From Norana najaformis (lineage: Eukaryota; Annelida; Clitellata; Crassiclitellata; Hormogastridae), in assembly GCA_964023275.1 (NCBI GenBank), contig OZ029927.1:8851720-8915719 (forward strand): 64,000 nt of DNA. Direction: 5' to 3'. Made by a program: the position numbers and the translations under genes. This document shows, piece by piece, positions 12,501-24,500 of the stretch; within the stretch, counting starts at the first letter, position 1; the number at the start of each line of letters is the position of its first letter. The notes beneath the pieces are model-generated. The model did no database searches. It saw only the letters and a program-made list of their open reading frames with translations, and was not told the DNA's origin.

Positions 12501-15500
12501 TACATTTCAAATGCTAATATCTTATCTTTATCCGTCTTTTTGATTGTTCATGTCTCACATGCATACAGAGCTGTGCTAAACACACATGTTTTCAAGACGT
12601 TTAGTTTGGTCTTGTGGCTGATTTTCCTGCTTTTCCAGATGTTGTTTAGCCCTGCCATAACTCCTTTTGCCTTTACTATTCTTGCCTTTATATCTTTTGC
12701 GCAATCACTATTCCTTGTCGTGAGACTTCCTAAGTACACAAATTCCTTTACATTTTCAATCACCTCATCTTGCACTTTAAGGTGAAGTAATCAAGGCAAA
12801 AAATCACTGTGCATACAGCTATAAAGGTATGGAAAGAAGATCAATTCAGAAATTGTAAGCATAACAAAATGGCTCCTGTAAAAATTTAGCCATTTGAGTA
12901 CTGCAATAAGGATATGGCTATAGAAGTGCGTCATTAGAATTATCGCAACAGAAGCATGGCAAAATAGAAACATGGGAAATGGAATAGGAATCAGAATAGA
13001 AGATTAATATGCACACGACTTGTAAAAACACCCAATTAGGTTAACAAAATGCGTAAAGTGTAGACAAACATATAGCCATCGTTGGCTTACAAATAAACCG
13101 TACGCAACACGCATTAAGAAAGCAGCAATAGAGACATGCACACAAAGTGAGACAGAGGCATTCAACAGACGGACAAACAGACAGACAAAGTCCGACGCAA
13201 GCAGGCAAGCAGACAGGCAAAGTCATTTGTTTGACAGGATGACAAATTGAAAGCAATTGCCCGAAAGCACCTGTCGCGTTGATATATGATTAGATCGGCA
13301 ATGGCGCGAAGACTCCTCCGGGTCGTCTGCTCCCGACTCTAGGCAGCAGACGACGAACGCGCGCCAACTCGGCTGACCACGGGGCCACCTTGGCGCACCT
13401 GCCCCGCCGACTGAACGTACCGCAGGACATTAGCTTCTGCTGCTGCAACGACGACGACAACGGGGGCGGGAAAGAAAGACCACTCGCTGAAGAAAGGGGG
13501 AGAGAGAGGGCAGGAGGGAGAGGGAGAGAGAGGCAGGCAGAGAGACATAGAGGACGGGAGAGAAAATATCATTCGACAACAAAACTAATCTTTATCAAGC
13601 CGCGACGACATTACGCTATTCGTCATAAAAACATATAACATCTGGGGTATATATGTGCGTGTTACGTTATGATGATGATGATGATGATGATGATAGCTCA
13701 TCAACAAAATGATAATGGCTGTCACTATTTTGACCATGACGACGACGACGATGATAATGCTGCTACTGCTGCGGTCAACATCATCATCATCATCACAAGA
13801 ACAACAACAAGGAAATCAAGAACTCATCTAAAATATAGTTTGCGCTTGTTTTCGTGCCTAACTTTGAATGAAATTAAACAGCAACAACAATAATGATAAT
13901 AATAATAGTAATATTAGCATTACTGGTAGTAATACTACTACTACTAATAAAAATAATAATAGCTTCTCGAATAAAAGTAATGCGAATAAGAACGACGACA
14001 ATGAGGGAAAGAACAAAAAGAATAAGAACAAGAACCGAAGACATACGGACAAGTAGAGTTAGAGCGACAGAACGAGATACAAAACAGGACGAGAGAAAGT
14101 TATTAACGGTTTTACTTGACGCAGTGACGAGGTTACGTGTAAGAACATAATGATAACCATAATTATCAGCTATGATAAGCGATTTCTTCAGCAGCAGCAG
14201 CAGCAACTCATCGCATGTAAAGCATCTTCCGAATTCAATCAGATTAATTTCTGATGACCTGTCGGGTCTGGTTTCGACGAAAACTCGCCTCTTATGCTCA
14301 GCAGTTTCAGCAACTGCATGTCTGACTCTGCAACGGCGTTTGATACGCGCCGCGCATCCAATATTCGATGCCTCCATGGCATCGCTGTTAATGAGACCCG
14401 CAGTGCAGGCGTTTTCAACCAGCGGATATGTTTCCACAAGTCTATCTCTCCTCGTTTCATACATTACATATATATATATATATATATATTCGATTAGGAT
14501 TAGATTCACATATATATGTATTAGATTTAGATGCATATACATACATGTATGTATGTATTAGATTTAGATCCATATACATATGTATGTATTAGAATACTGT
14601 ATATATACATGAATTGAGGTGATACACTTGTGTAGGCCTTTATGTATACACTCGTATGTATATAGTGTTACGTTGTCTAAATTGTATGTGTATACAATTT
14701 TGGTACCTACGTGTGAATGACGTCATATATATCTGTATATAAATAGGTATTTAAATCACTAAATATACACGTGAGAGAATGTTTCATATATGTGAGATTT
14801 CCATCCACGCAGCCTCTGCAGTCAGAGTCGTTGGTTTTTCGGCTGAGCAGCGTTGGCCAAAAATTCCATTAGGTGTTCGATGACACGATCGGTGCGGGAT
14901 TTTAATTAAAACACGGATCGAATTGCGCGACGCTATTATCTCCGACCGACGGTGAGGCGATTGCGGGGAAGGCGGACGAATATAGGGGGAATGAGGGTCG
15001 GTTCAAAGGGCCGGTGGATTGAACCCAGCGGTGGATCGTTGACCCGGGGTCGATAGCCTGACCCCTGTGGATGTAATACACCCCGGTGCAACATATGACT
15101 GCCTGTTAACGACATATGTGCGATATTTAATTATGCTGGGCCGTCGTTTTCGTGTGTGAAGTGGCCGCCGCTGACCGCTGGCAATCGTCACTTTGTGGTC
15201 AGGTTTACCCAGTCGATAGAGCACGTGGTGATCTTTGCGTGGTTTTGTGTTGGGTTGTTTGTGCCCTGTGTTTCGTACTGGTTGTGGTTTTGGAAGACGG
15301 ATTTGCTTAGGAACGTCCACAGATTGATGCCTTGTGCGTTATGCTGTACGAGTTTCCCTGAGATTAGATTATATTGCATTGGATTAGATTTGATTAAATT
15401 AGATTAAACTGGACTAAACTAGACAAGATTAGATTAGATTGGACTGGAATGGACATGAGTGGATTGGATTGGATTTTTATATTAGATTAGTGTGTTTAGT

Positions 15501-18500
15501 TTTTCCTATATTCGCAGTTATAATTAAGTAAAGTTTCCTATGGTTTGTGTATATATGTATGTATGTGTGTGTGCGTGAGAGGGAGCGTGTTTGTGTGTGT
15601 GTTTGTGTGTGAAAGTCTATAGGTTAACCAGTTGTGAACCCGAGGTCGGGGTTCAAATCCCCGCCAGAGCAGAAAGTTATTTCGAGATTTCTGCTTCATT
15701 AGCGCCCTTAACGAACTTAGCTGTATCATGAGTACATTGTGGGAAGAACAGGCAGCGAGGGAGAGGACTGGCTATTGGCTATACCCGCTCTCCTATATGC
15801 GGAGGCTAAGAAAATGAAGTCGCTGCCTCTCGGGGTTAGCTCAAGGGACTGCTCACCATCCTCACCATCCTCCTCACCATCCCCTTCCTTCTCCCTCTTT
15901 TCCTCCTTCTCCTCCTCCTTCTTCTTCTCCTTCATCTTCTTCTCCTTCTTCATCATCTTTTTCTTCTCCTTCCCTCCTTTTTCTTCTCCTCCTACTCCTT
16001 CTTCTCCTTCATTTTCTTCATCTTCTTCTCCTTCTTCTTCTTCTTCATCATCATCTTCTTTTTCTTCTTCGTCTTCTTCGTCTTCTTCTTCTTCTCCTCC
16101 TCCTCCTCCTCCTCCTACTCCTTTTTAATATATTGTTCGTCATTACTTCCTTCTTCACGTAAATTCATTTTCGGTAGGAATGACACTCAACATTAAAGCA
16201 GTCTGAAGTGTGACCAGATTAAGATGAGTCCAGTCTGTTCGTCTTACCGACAAAATAGTTAAAACCCGGTTGTCCGAGTTCGTCGGCCAACTCTTCACCG
16301 GGTCGAAGGGCTCTGAGTCGCCGAGGGTTGCGAAAGAACTGTCTACGGACCCCGAGGGCACTCAGCTGCTTCATGCGCCTCTCCTTCGACCTCCGGTTCT
16401 GGAACCAAACCTACTTAACACGAAAAAGACTCAGAATTTACAGTAATATCAATAAATGTTGGGACAATAATTGGAAAAACACTAGATTTAACAAAGAAAC
16501 CGAAAAACGAAGATAATTTATTTGCATCCATCGGCTTCAAATGGCTGGCATCAGGAACTGATGATGATGAGGAGGAGGACGAAAAGGAGGAGGAAGAGGA
16601 GGAGGAGAATGACGATGACGACGATAGTCAATGAATGTCGCTTTTACAATATTATAGTTGCGCACAATAGCTAAACAAGCATTAGTAAGTAAATTATATT
16701 TTGTCATTTGCAGATTGGTTTGTAAAAACTAGTAGTTTAAAATTTATATATTGCATCTTCTAGAAATTGAGTCGAATAACATCGATATGAATGAGCTAGT
16801 AGTTTGTAGTAATGAGTTAGTAACTCACAAAAGAATGTTTGAAGTACCTGGTCCAGCTGAGTGGAACTCTTTACCTGAATCTATTCGAAGATGCTCTTCA
16901 ATAGACACTTTTAAATTAAATTTAAGACTCATTTATTCTCTCAGTACTATAGCTAATTATTATGTTGTAACGCGTCCTTTGAGTAAGACATTGTTTTATT
17001 AAGGCGCATTATAAATATAGGTTGTGTTGTATTGTATTTGATACTGAGTTTGATATCATCTGATGAGTTACATCTTATGAGGCAATTAAAGACATTATTA
17101 ATTGGACACGGCAGCCGATTGGCTAAAGCGCTCGGCTTATAACGCGGAGAGTATACGGGTTCGCGCCTCGCCTTAGGCAGTCACTGTGTAGAGACCTTGA
17201 GCAAGTCCTTCACGCACAGTTGCTCAGCGCCTTATAGATGCTCTGTCGTGTGCGCTTTGAACTTTGGAAGGAGGGCAGTATCAAAATACAGTTTCATTGC
17301 ATTGTATTGTAACAGACCTGCCTACATTCATGCAGTTAGACTTAAAAATGCATATCGCAGTTATACTATACTCTATGGTGTACTATAGTTTATGGTATTC
17401 CCAGTTCATCTGGCTTGTTGGCCGCTTGCAGCTGGCCAAGATTGATCTCTCCTCCTACGCCAGAGATTTCCGAATATTTCCTTCTCAGCTACGGTCCGGG
17501 ATCTCGGGGTTGTGTTGGATCAGGAGCTTACCCTGTCTGCTCCTGTGAACTGGACTTATTACCACCATTTTTAATCAAGGATTTTATAGATGACTTAATT
17601 CCGTTCTTACACTTGCTATGTAATACCTCCCTGGGTCAGGGTTCACTCCCGGCTTCTCACAAACGTGCTGTAGTCTTTCCCTCTCTCAAGCGCCAGGGAC
17701 TTGACCCCAATGATATCTCTAACTACCGACCTATCTCTAACCTTTCCTTCCTCTCTAAGCTTCTTGAAAGATGTGTGTCCGTCCAACTGGTCGATTACCT
17801 TGACTCTAACTCCCACATGCCTCCTCTTCAATCCGGATTTAGGAAGATCCACTCTACTGAGTCACTTATTACACGTCTCCTGGCTGACGTCTTTGGAGCT
17901 TTTGACCGTGGACTTGTTACTCTTCTTGCCCTCTATGATGTTAGTGCTGCTTTTGACACTGTGGATCACTCTATCCTTTTGGAGCGTCTAGAAAAATCTT
18001 TTGGCATTACTGATACGGCCCTTCTTTGGTTTCAGTCATTCCTCTCAGACCGCTCTCATTCTGTTATCTTTGGGCCTACACGTTCCGCCTGGTCCCTTAT
18101 ACCTTTTGGCCTTCCTCAGGGTTCTGTTCTGGCCCCTCTCCTCTACATTCTGTACACTGCCGACCTGGCATGGGTTCTCCTTCCCATGGGTGTTGCTGTC
18201 TATCAGTATGCAGACGACACTCAGGCCTTCGTTCATGGCCCAGCGGAAGCGGCTTCCTCTCTGGTTGAGAGTATTCTTGACGCAACATCTGCCCTTGGTC
18301 TCTGGATGTCCTCTAATCGCCTCCGGCTGAACTCTGCTAAGACCCAGTTCATCTGGCTTGGTGGTCGTGCTCATCTGGCAAAGATTGATTCATCATCCTT
18401 ACGCCAGAGGTTTCCGGACATTCTATTCTGTTCCAAAGTCCGCGATCTTGGGGTTGTTCTGGATCGGGAACTCTCCTTGACCGATCATGTTAACAGTGTC

Positions 18501-21500
18501 TCCCGCTCATGCTTTTACCACCTTCGTCAGCTTCGTACCATCCGCCGCTCCCTCTCCTTTCATGCCGTTACTACTCTAATTCATGCCCTTATCTGCACCA
18601 GGGTCGACTTTGGTAACGCTGTCTTTGCTGGACTCTCACTTGCCAATATTTCCAAGCTTCAATCTGTTCTCAATGCTTCTGCCCGTCTTATTGGAGGCGT
18701 CCCCAGGTATGGCCATATAACTTCCTTTATACGGGACACTCTACACTGGCTTCCCATTTAGCAGCGTATCCAGTTCAAGATCCTAACGCTTATGCGTAAT
18801 TGTCTCGTTGGCTCTGCTCCATCATATCTTAGGGACTTCTGCATTTCGGTCTCCTTGGTTCCAGGCCGTAGCACTCTCCGGTCGGCCTCCCTTGGACTTC
18901 TGACTGTCCCTCGTATGCGCACTGCTACAGCGCAGTCTAGAAGCTTTGCCTATGTTGGACCCAATAGCTGGAATCGCCTTTCCCGAGAGCTCCGGCTAGT
19001 ATTCCTCAGTTTGTCTCTTCCGCAGTTTTGCGAGCGCCTGAAGTCTGTATTATTTGCCAGTGGTCTCACTGGTTCGGATCGGGAGCGCTTCTGATGAGTC
19101 TATTCTTGAAGTGGCGCTCTATAAATGTCAGATTACAATTACAACAGCCTCTCTCGCTCTTGTTTTTACCATCTTCATAAGCTCCGCACCATTCGCTGTA
19201 CTCTTTCCTTCAACGCTATTTCCACTCTGGTCCATGCCCTTATTTGCACTAGGGTTGACTTTGGTAACGCCACTTTCACCGGCCTATCGCTAGCCAACAC
19301 TGAAAAGCTTCTATCTGTGCTTAACTCTGCTGCTCGTCTCATTGGGGGCATTCCAAAATATGACCACATCTCGTCTTTTATTCATTCGCGACACTCTTCT
19401 CTGGCTCCCCATTCAGCAGCGTGTCCACTTTAAGATCCTCTCCTTCATGCGCAGGTGTGTTGTTGGCTCTGCTCCCCTTTACCTCATTGACTTCTGCACT
19501 TTGGTCTCCTCGTTGCCGGGCCGTAGCACCCTTCGCTCAGTCACTCAGAATCTCCTGTTTGTCTCTCGAATGCGCACCGCTACTGCCCAGTCCAGAAGCT
19601 TCGCCTACGTTGGTCCCACTTGCTGGAATCGTCTCCCTCGAGAATTGCGACTTGAGCTCCTTTCTCTCCCATTCTCAGTGTTCCGCAGGCGCCTGAAGAC
19701 TGTACTGTTTAACAGTGATTTTACTCCTTCAGGTCGGAAGCACCTCTGTTGAGTTAATCCTCTAAGAGGCGCTTTATAAATCTCAAATTACAAGTACAAT
19801 ACTATACTCCTTAGTATACTGTACTCTGAGGTAAACTAAACTCTACTGTATACTACACTTCATAGTATACTATGCTCTGTAGTACACTATACTCTATGGT
19901 ATACAATACTCTATGGCAAGCCTATACTATGCTAAACAATATATTATTCTCTGTGGTATACTACACTCTATGGCTTACTATATTCTGTGGTATACTATAG
20001 TCCATAATATGCTATACTCTGTTGTATAGTATACTCTTTGGAATACTACATTGAATTGTTGACTCGTTTATCATACAATTATATAAATACTTTGCGAACA
20101 CAGATATCTACGGTGCTAACAATGCATAGGCCACATGTTCAAAGCTACATGCTTCCAAACTCCTCACGTTATGAATCGTTGAGCTCGAGATTCGTTGCAG
20201 CTGTGTGCCTGGAAAAATAGATATTAGTAAATGTCACCGAAATTAATGGAGCATTTTTCGTCCATATGGATCTCCGACTGTTGGTCTGTGAATCCCACGG
20301 GAGGGACGTTCTCCCGGATCATATTACCGCCACAGATCCATGTCTTCGGCTACCAGACTAACGTAGTTTAACCCGACCCAGCGTTGCCGCGTCTCTAATC
20401 ACCGGCTGTCCATAGTCGGCGCACTGATAGGGCTGCGTCTATGGAGCGCCGTTGGTAACTAACTAACGCCCGGCTGACATGGGAAGCCCTGCGCAGGCCA
20501 CGGCGCTGACAAGGGGTCGTGTTAATTTTTCAATTACACGCTAGAGGTTAAGGAGGTTACGAGGTGGTATGAAGTCCATTAACGGACTTGGCTGACTGCC
20601 AGCGACTGGCAGTGAAATGTCGTCGGCAGATTTGACTTCTCTTAATACACGAGCGTCTCGACCGCGGTCGAGTGGAAAGCCAGGTTGGTCGATTAGTCGA
20701 AAAGCCTGGGGTCCAGATTGCGCCGGAGTGAAAAGCGGATTGAGAATTTCTGCTTCGTTTGCGCCCTCTTCGATATACGATGGAAGGATGCGAGTGCTTG
20801 GGTTGTTGATGATTATGACGTTGACCATTGCTATGTTTGTGGGACGCGATGGTGTAGTGGTATGGGCTGTGCCTCGTCACCAGAGGGTCGCGGGTTCGAA
20901 GCTGTCTCAAGCCACTGTGTAGCGACCTTGGACAAGTTGCTCACTCACAATTTCTGTGAGGAAGACAACGGGAAACCACCTCACTCATCTCATCCCCGGG
21001 TGGCATAACGCCAATGGACCTGCCTACGGGAAGAGAACTCATCATCATCATCATCATTGTTATGATCATGATCATAGTTATTTTCCCCGAGGTATATAAA
21101 TGGGCCTTCAAGATTTAAAATCGCCAGATAATATAAATATCATCGCTAGAAAACTGGCCATCACTATTACCAGTAGTAGTAGCAGCAGCAGCAGTAGTAA
21201 TAGTAGTAACAGTAGTAGCAACAGCAGTGGTAGCAATAGCAGTAGTAGCAATAGCAGTAGTAGTATTAACTGACCTGTATGACCCTCATGTTGAGTCCTG
21301 TCTCTTGTGCCAGTTGTTCTCTGATGTGTCGCGTTGGTTTAGGAGTGGCAGCGAATGCCGCCTTCAGCGTTTCCAGTTGTTTGGCCTTGATCGTCGTCCT
21401 TGGTCCCCTCCTCTTACCGGCCGACGGATTGTCGACAGCCTCCTTGGAATTGTTGTTCTCCGCATCCTTTGCATCTTTCGTCCCCGCGCTCCCTCCTCCG

Positions 21501-24500
21501 CCCCCCTGTCCGCCCCCTGTTCCGGCTCCTCCACTGCCAGGTGCGTTCTCTTGGCTGCAGATAGAATCGATGCTACAGTTGCTGTCCGTGTTGTTCAGCT
21601 TCTCCTGTTTGATGACCCCCTGCAGGCCAGCCCCCGGACCAACCGGGCCCCCCAGTCCGCCCGCAGCCTCAAGGGCGCCGTCCAGTGTCCCCGGGTGACT
21701 CGTCTGACCGGGAAAGTGCGACGACAGCGGAGGGTTAGGGTTCGAAGCCAGCACGACGTGGCCAGGGGAATTGTTATCGTTGTTGTTCGTGTTGTTGTTG
21801 ACTAGGTTGTTGTTGTGGCCGGCGATCGAGTCACGTGATGCGTCGTCATCGTCGTCGTCGTCCTCGTGGGTGCTGACGTCCTTGTCGGAGAACGTGTCCT
21901 CGGTGTTTTCGAAGGTCGAAGGGTCGACGTCAAGGTCATTCTCTTCGGGGTCACCGTCTACGAGTTCAGAAGAAAACGTAAGATTTTAAATCAATCTTAA
22001 GAAAGTAATGCCTATATACAAGCTAATACCAGACACTTGTGAGACGCGATGGTGTAGTGGTACTCATCATCATCACTAGACACTTGCGTAGTGGCCACAA
22101 AGCGCACTGCCGTTGTCTGGTTCTATAAAGAACAACCAGTGTATGGTAGGTTACACAAAACTCTTCGGTTAATACGGACAGCTAATGTGGCAAGAGGTGC
22201 TACACAGTCTAGTGGTTAGCTTGATGGACTGTCAATCAAGAGGTAGGAGGTTCGAATCTCCGACATGGAAGATTTCAAGATTTCTGCTCCACTTGCGACC
22301 CCTATTGAACTCTGCTATACAATGAGTACACGAACTATACTATACTTCCTATACTGTAAGTATAGGAAGATCAGATTGCGAGGGAGAGGAATGGTCACCC
22401 GCCCTTATACAGGTGTATACCAAACCAGAGAAAAATGAAGTCGTTAACACTGGACACATTATGTGTATGCTCCGTAGAATAATAGGTCTATTCATACTCT
22501 AGACTGCCTCTGTGGGTTCAAAGGTCAACTCAAAGATTGCTATAGCTTCAAAGCCATTCTTTATCTACTGTGTTATCTACTGTGTTATCTACTGTGTTAT
22601 CTACTTCTTTATCTACTTCTTCATCTACTGTGTTAATCTAGTGGGTTAGCACAAAGCTTTTCTGTATACTGTGGCCTGTAGCGAGACAAGCAGTGAGTGC
22701 GGTCTTCTTGGGATTCAGACACTGACTGTGCTGCATCATATTATGCCTGTCTCAATTTTTTTCGATATTTCTTGAGGAAGCTAAATTTCTTGAGGAACGG
22801 TAACACAAAATCCAGCCAAATTATTTGGACCAGTTAAAGCACGAATTCGCAGTCAACTGAAGAAAATGAGACAAACGAATGAGACATCGTTATATAGAGC
22901 AAGACGTATCGTATTGCACTAAACACCAGTCTACTGCCTACACGCACTTCCCTGCCATAAATATGCAGACATTCATACATATGTATGACTATACAGATGT
23001 TTTGACATAAAGGACGAGAAGGAAGATACAGAAATAGCATAAAGATACTCGCGAGGATAGGAATTGGTCTCTGTTGGCAAACAAAAGCCAATAGTTCTTT
23101 AACATATATATGCATATACACGCGCAACACACGCACGCACAACACACATACACACACTGTGTTACTGTTCTTTATTTCAGTTGAAGACCAATATTATTGT
23201 TTTATCGTCCCACCATTATCAGGATTTTTACTTTATAAACTAAGTATACGCAACGCTCGCTTTGACCAGTTTCAAGAATCTGCGACTTTCCAAATATGCA
23301 AAATGATGACTCGGTCGGATACCCCCTGGATACGCACGCCCTGACTTGCATCGCTTACACGTGAAAGACTTTTGGTGGGGTTCAAACCCAAGCCGCAGAG
23401 GTGAAAGAAAAGCCGCGGCCACCCATCAAAGGCAACGCAGACGGTAATTGTTTTCAGCCGAGTGAATACCCGACACTGCCACGTGGTGCCTTTCGTTCAT
23501 GGTCATTACTGATTCGCTAACCTCAAACCCATTGTGGACAAACGGGTACTTGTGCCTTCGCAGTCTTGACTATACACGCGTCCCTGTGATTTTGTCTGCC
23601 CCTGTCTTGCTCTACGAGGCACAATGGGGTGAAACCGTCTAAATTATTGGCGAAGGTAAACTAGACTTCCAATCTTTCTCTTTCAGAGATTTTAATCTCG
23701 CTCTAGCGTGGTCCATACACGGGGACCTTAAACGACGTGGCCCCCATTCAAACGGGCAGGGGTGGTGAAGGATCTCACCCGATAAATTCATTGAAAAATG
23801 AGCAGGGCGGAGGCCATAGGGTCCCTATAGAAAATCGTGTACATTTGCATTTACATCCTTATCCAATTCGAGAGGTTAATACGGAATCGGTGACGAAGAA
23901 AGTTAATTGAATAATCCTGTCACAGACCCTGTTTATAAGCGAGATGCGTGGTTGACTTACGGAAGTAATTTTACACTCTGGTGTGGGTGGTCGCGGCCGA
24001 CATAGTGAATTTAACACTGAATCCTGTTATTGTTGTGACGGGTGATCGTTCTTGGAATGCCATGCCACTTGGCGCTCACTCAGCCTTCCATCCTTAATTT
24101 GTCGGTACATGGGTATCAGCGCAGGGTGAAGGTTAAAAAATTGTAACAGGGTCGTCGATGCGCCTCAGCCGAACGATCCTTCGACCTCAAGACTGATCCT
24201 GAGTTGCTATTATAAACTTAGTCCTCAGTCCTACCTGTGCAGGTATACGCACATCGGGCAATGCAGCTAAAGTTGCTATAGAAACGTGCTATAGAAATAT
24301 TTGCTATATTTGCAATTGTTACCTTTACCTCTTACCAACGGTTTGCCTAAAGAATTTCCTCAGTATGGCAGTGTATCTATGCGCTGTGTGTGCACGTGTT
24401 CATGTGTGTATGCGCGTGAGGTATATATATATATGTATATGCATATATGTATATATATGTATACTATATATATAATTATATAGACGTCTTGTATCATATA

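Larger units (their letters stand above)
8281..16247 (-). other. Lhx1/5 intron 4
   Basis: An 8-kb intron. It holds simple repeats (CCGT around 8780-8815; AGACAG and TGTG around 9290-9445), LINE fragments (10600-10810 and 12137-12790), a family B SINE (15618-15850) and a large CTT tract. Non-repetitive GC-rich islands at about 9780-10230, 11040-11480 and 14850-15200 stand out. 12800-13040 and 13600-14450 contain only A/T-rich or low-complexity sequence that I cannot assign. Confidence 0.6.
16411..21274 (-). other. Lhx1/5 intron 3
   Basis: A 4.9-kb intron, mostly mobile DNA: a LINE 3' end (16800-17035), a family D SINE (17104-17240), two stacked LINE copies (17399-19795) inside a TATACTCT minisatellite, a family A SINE (20841-21060) and AGT/AGC triplet repeats (21170-21265). 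20080-20690 shows nothing I recognise. Confidence 0.6.

Noticed and set aside
13874-14542. 222-codon minus-strand frame
   Set aside because: Both ends are AAT and TA repeats. The central part (about 14200-14450) is less repetitive but matches no family, and the overlapping frames on the plus strand are equally open.
17415-18761. Host gene with reverse-transcriptase similarity
   Set aside because: The frame has a LINE-type RT with YADD box, a typical LINE 3' tail and a second truncated copy beside it; it is a retroposon.
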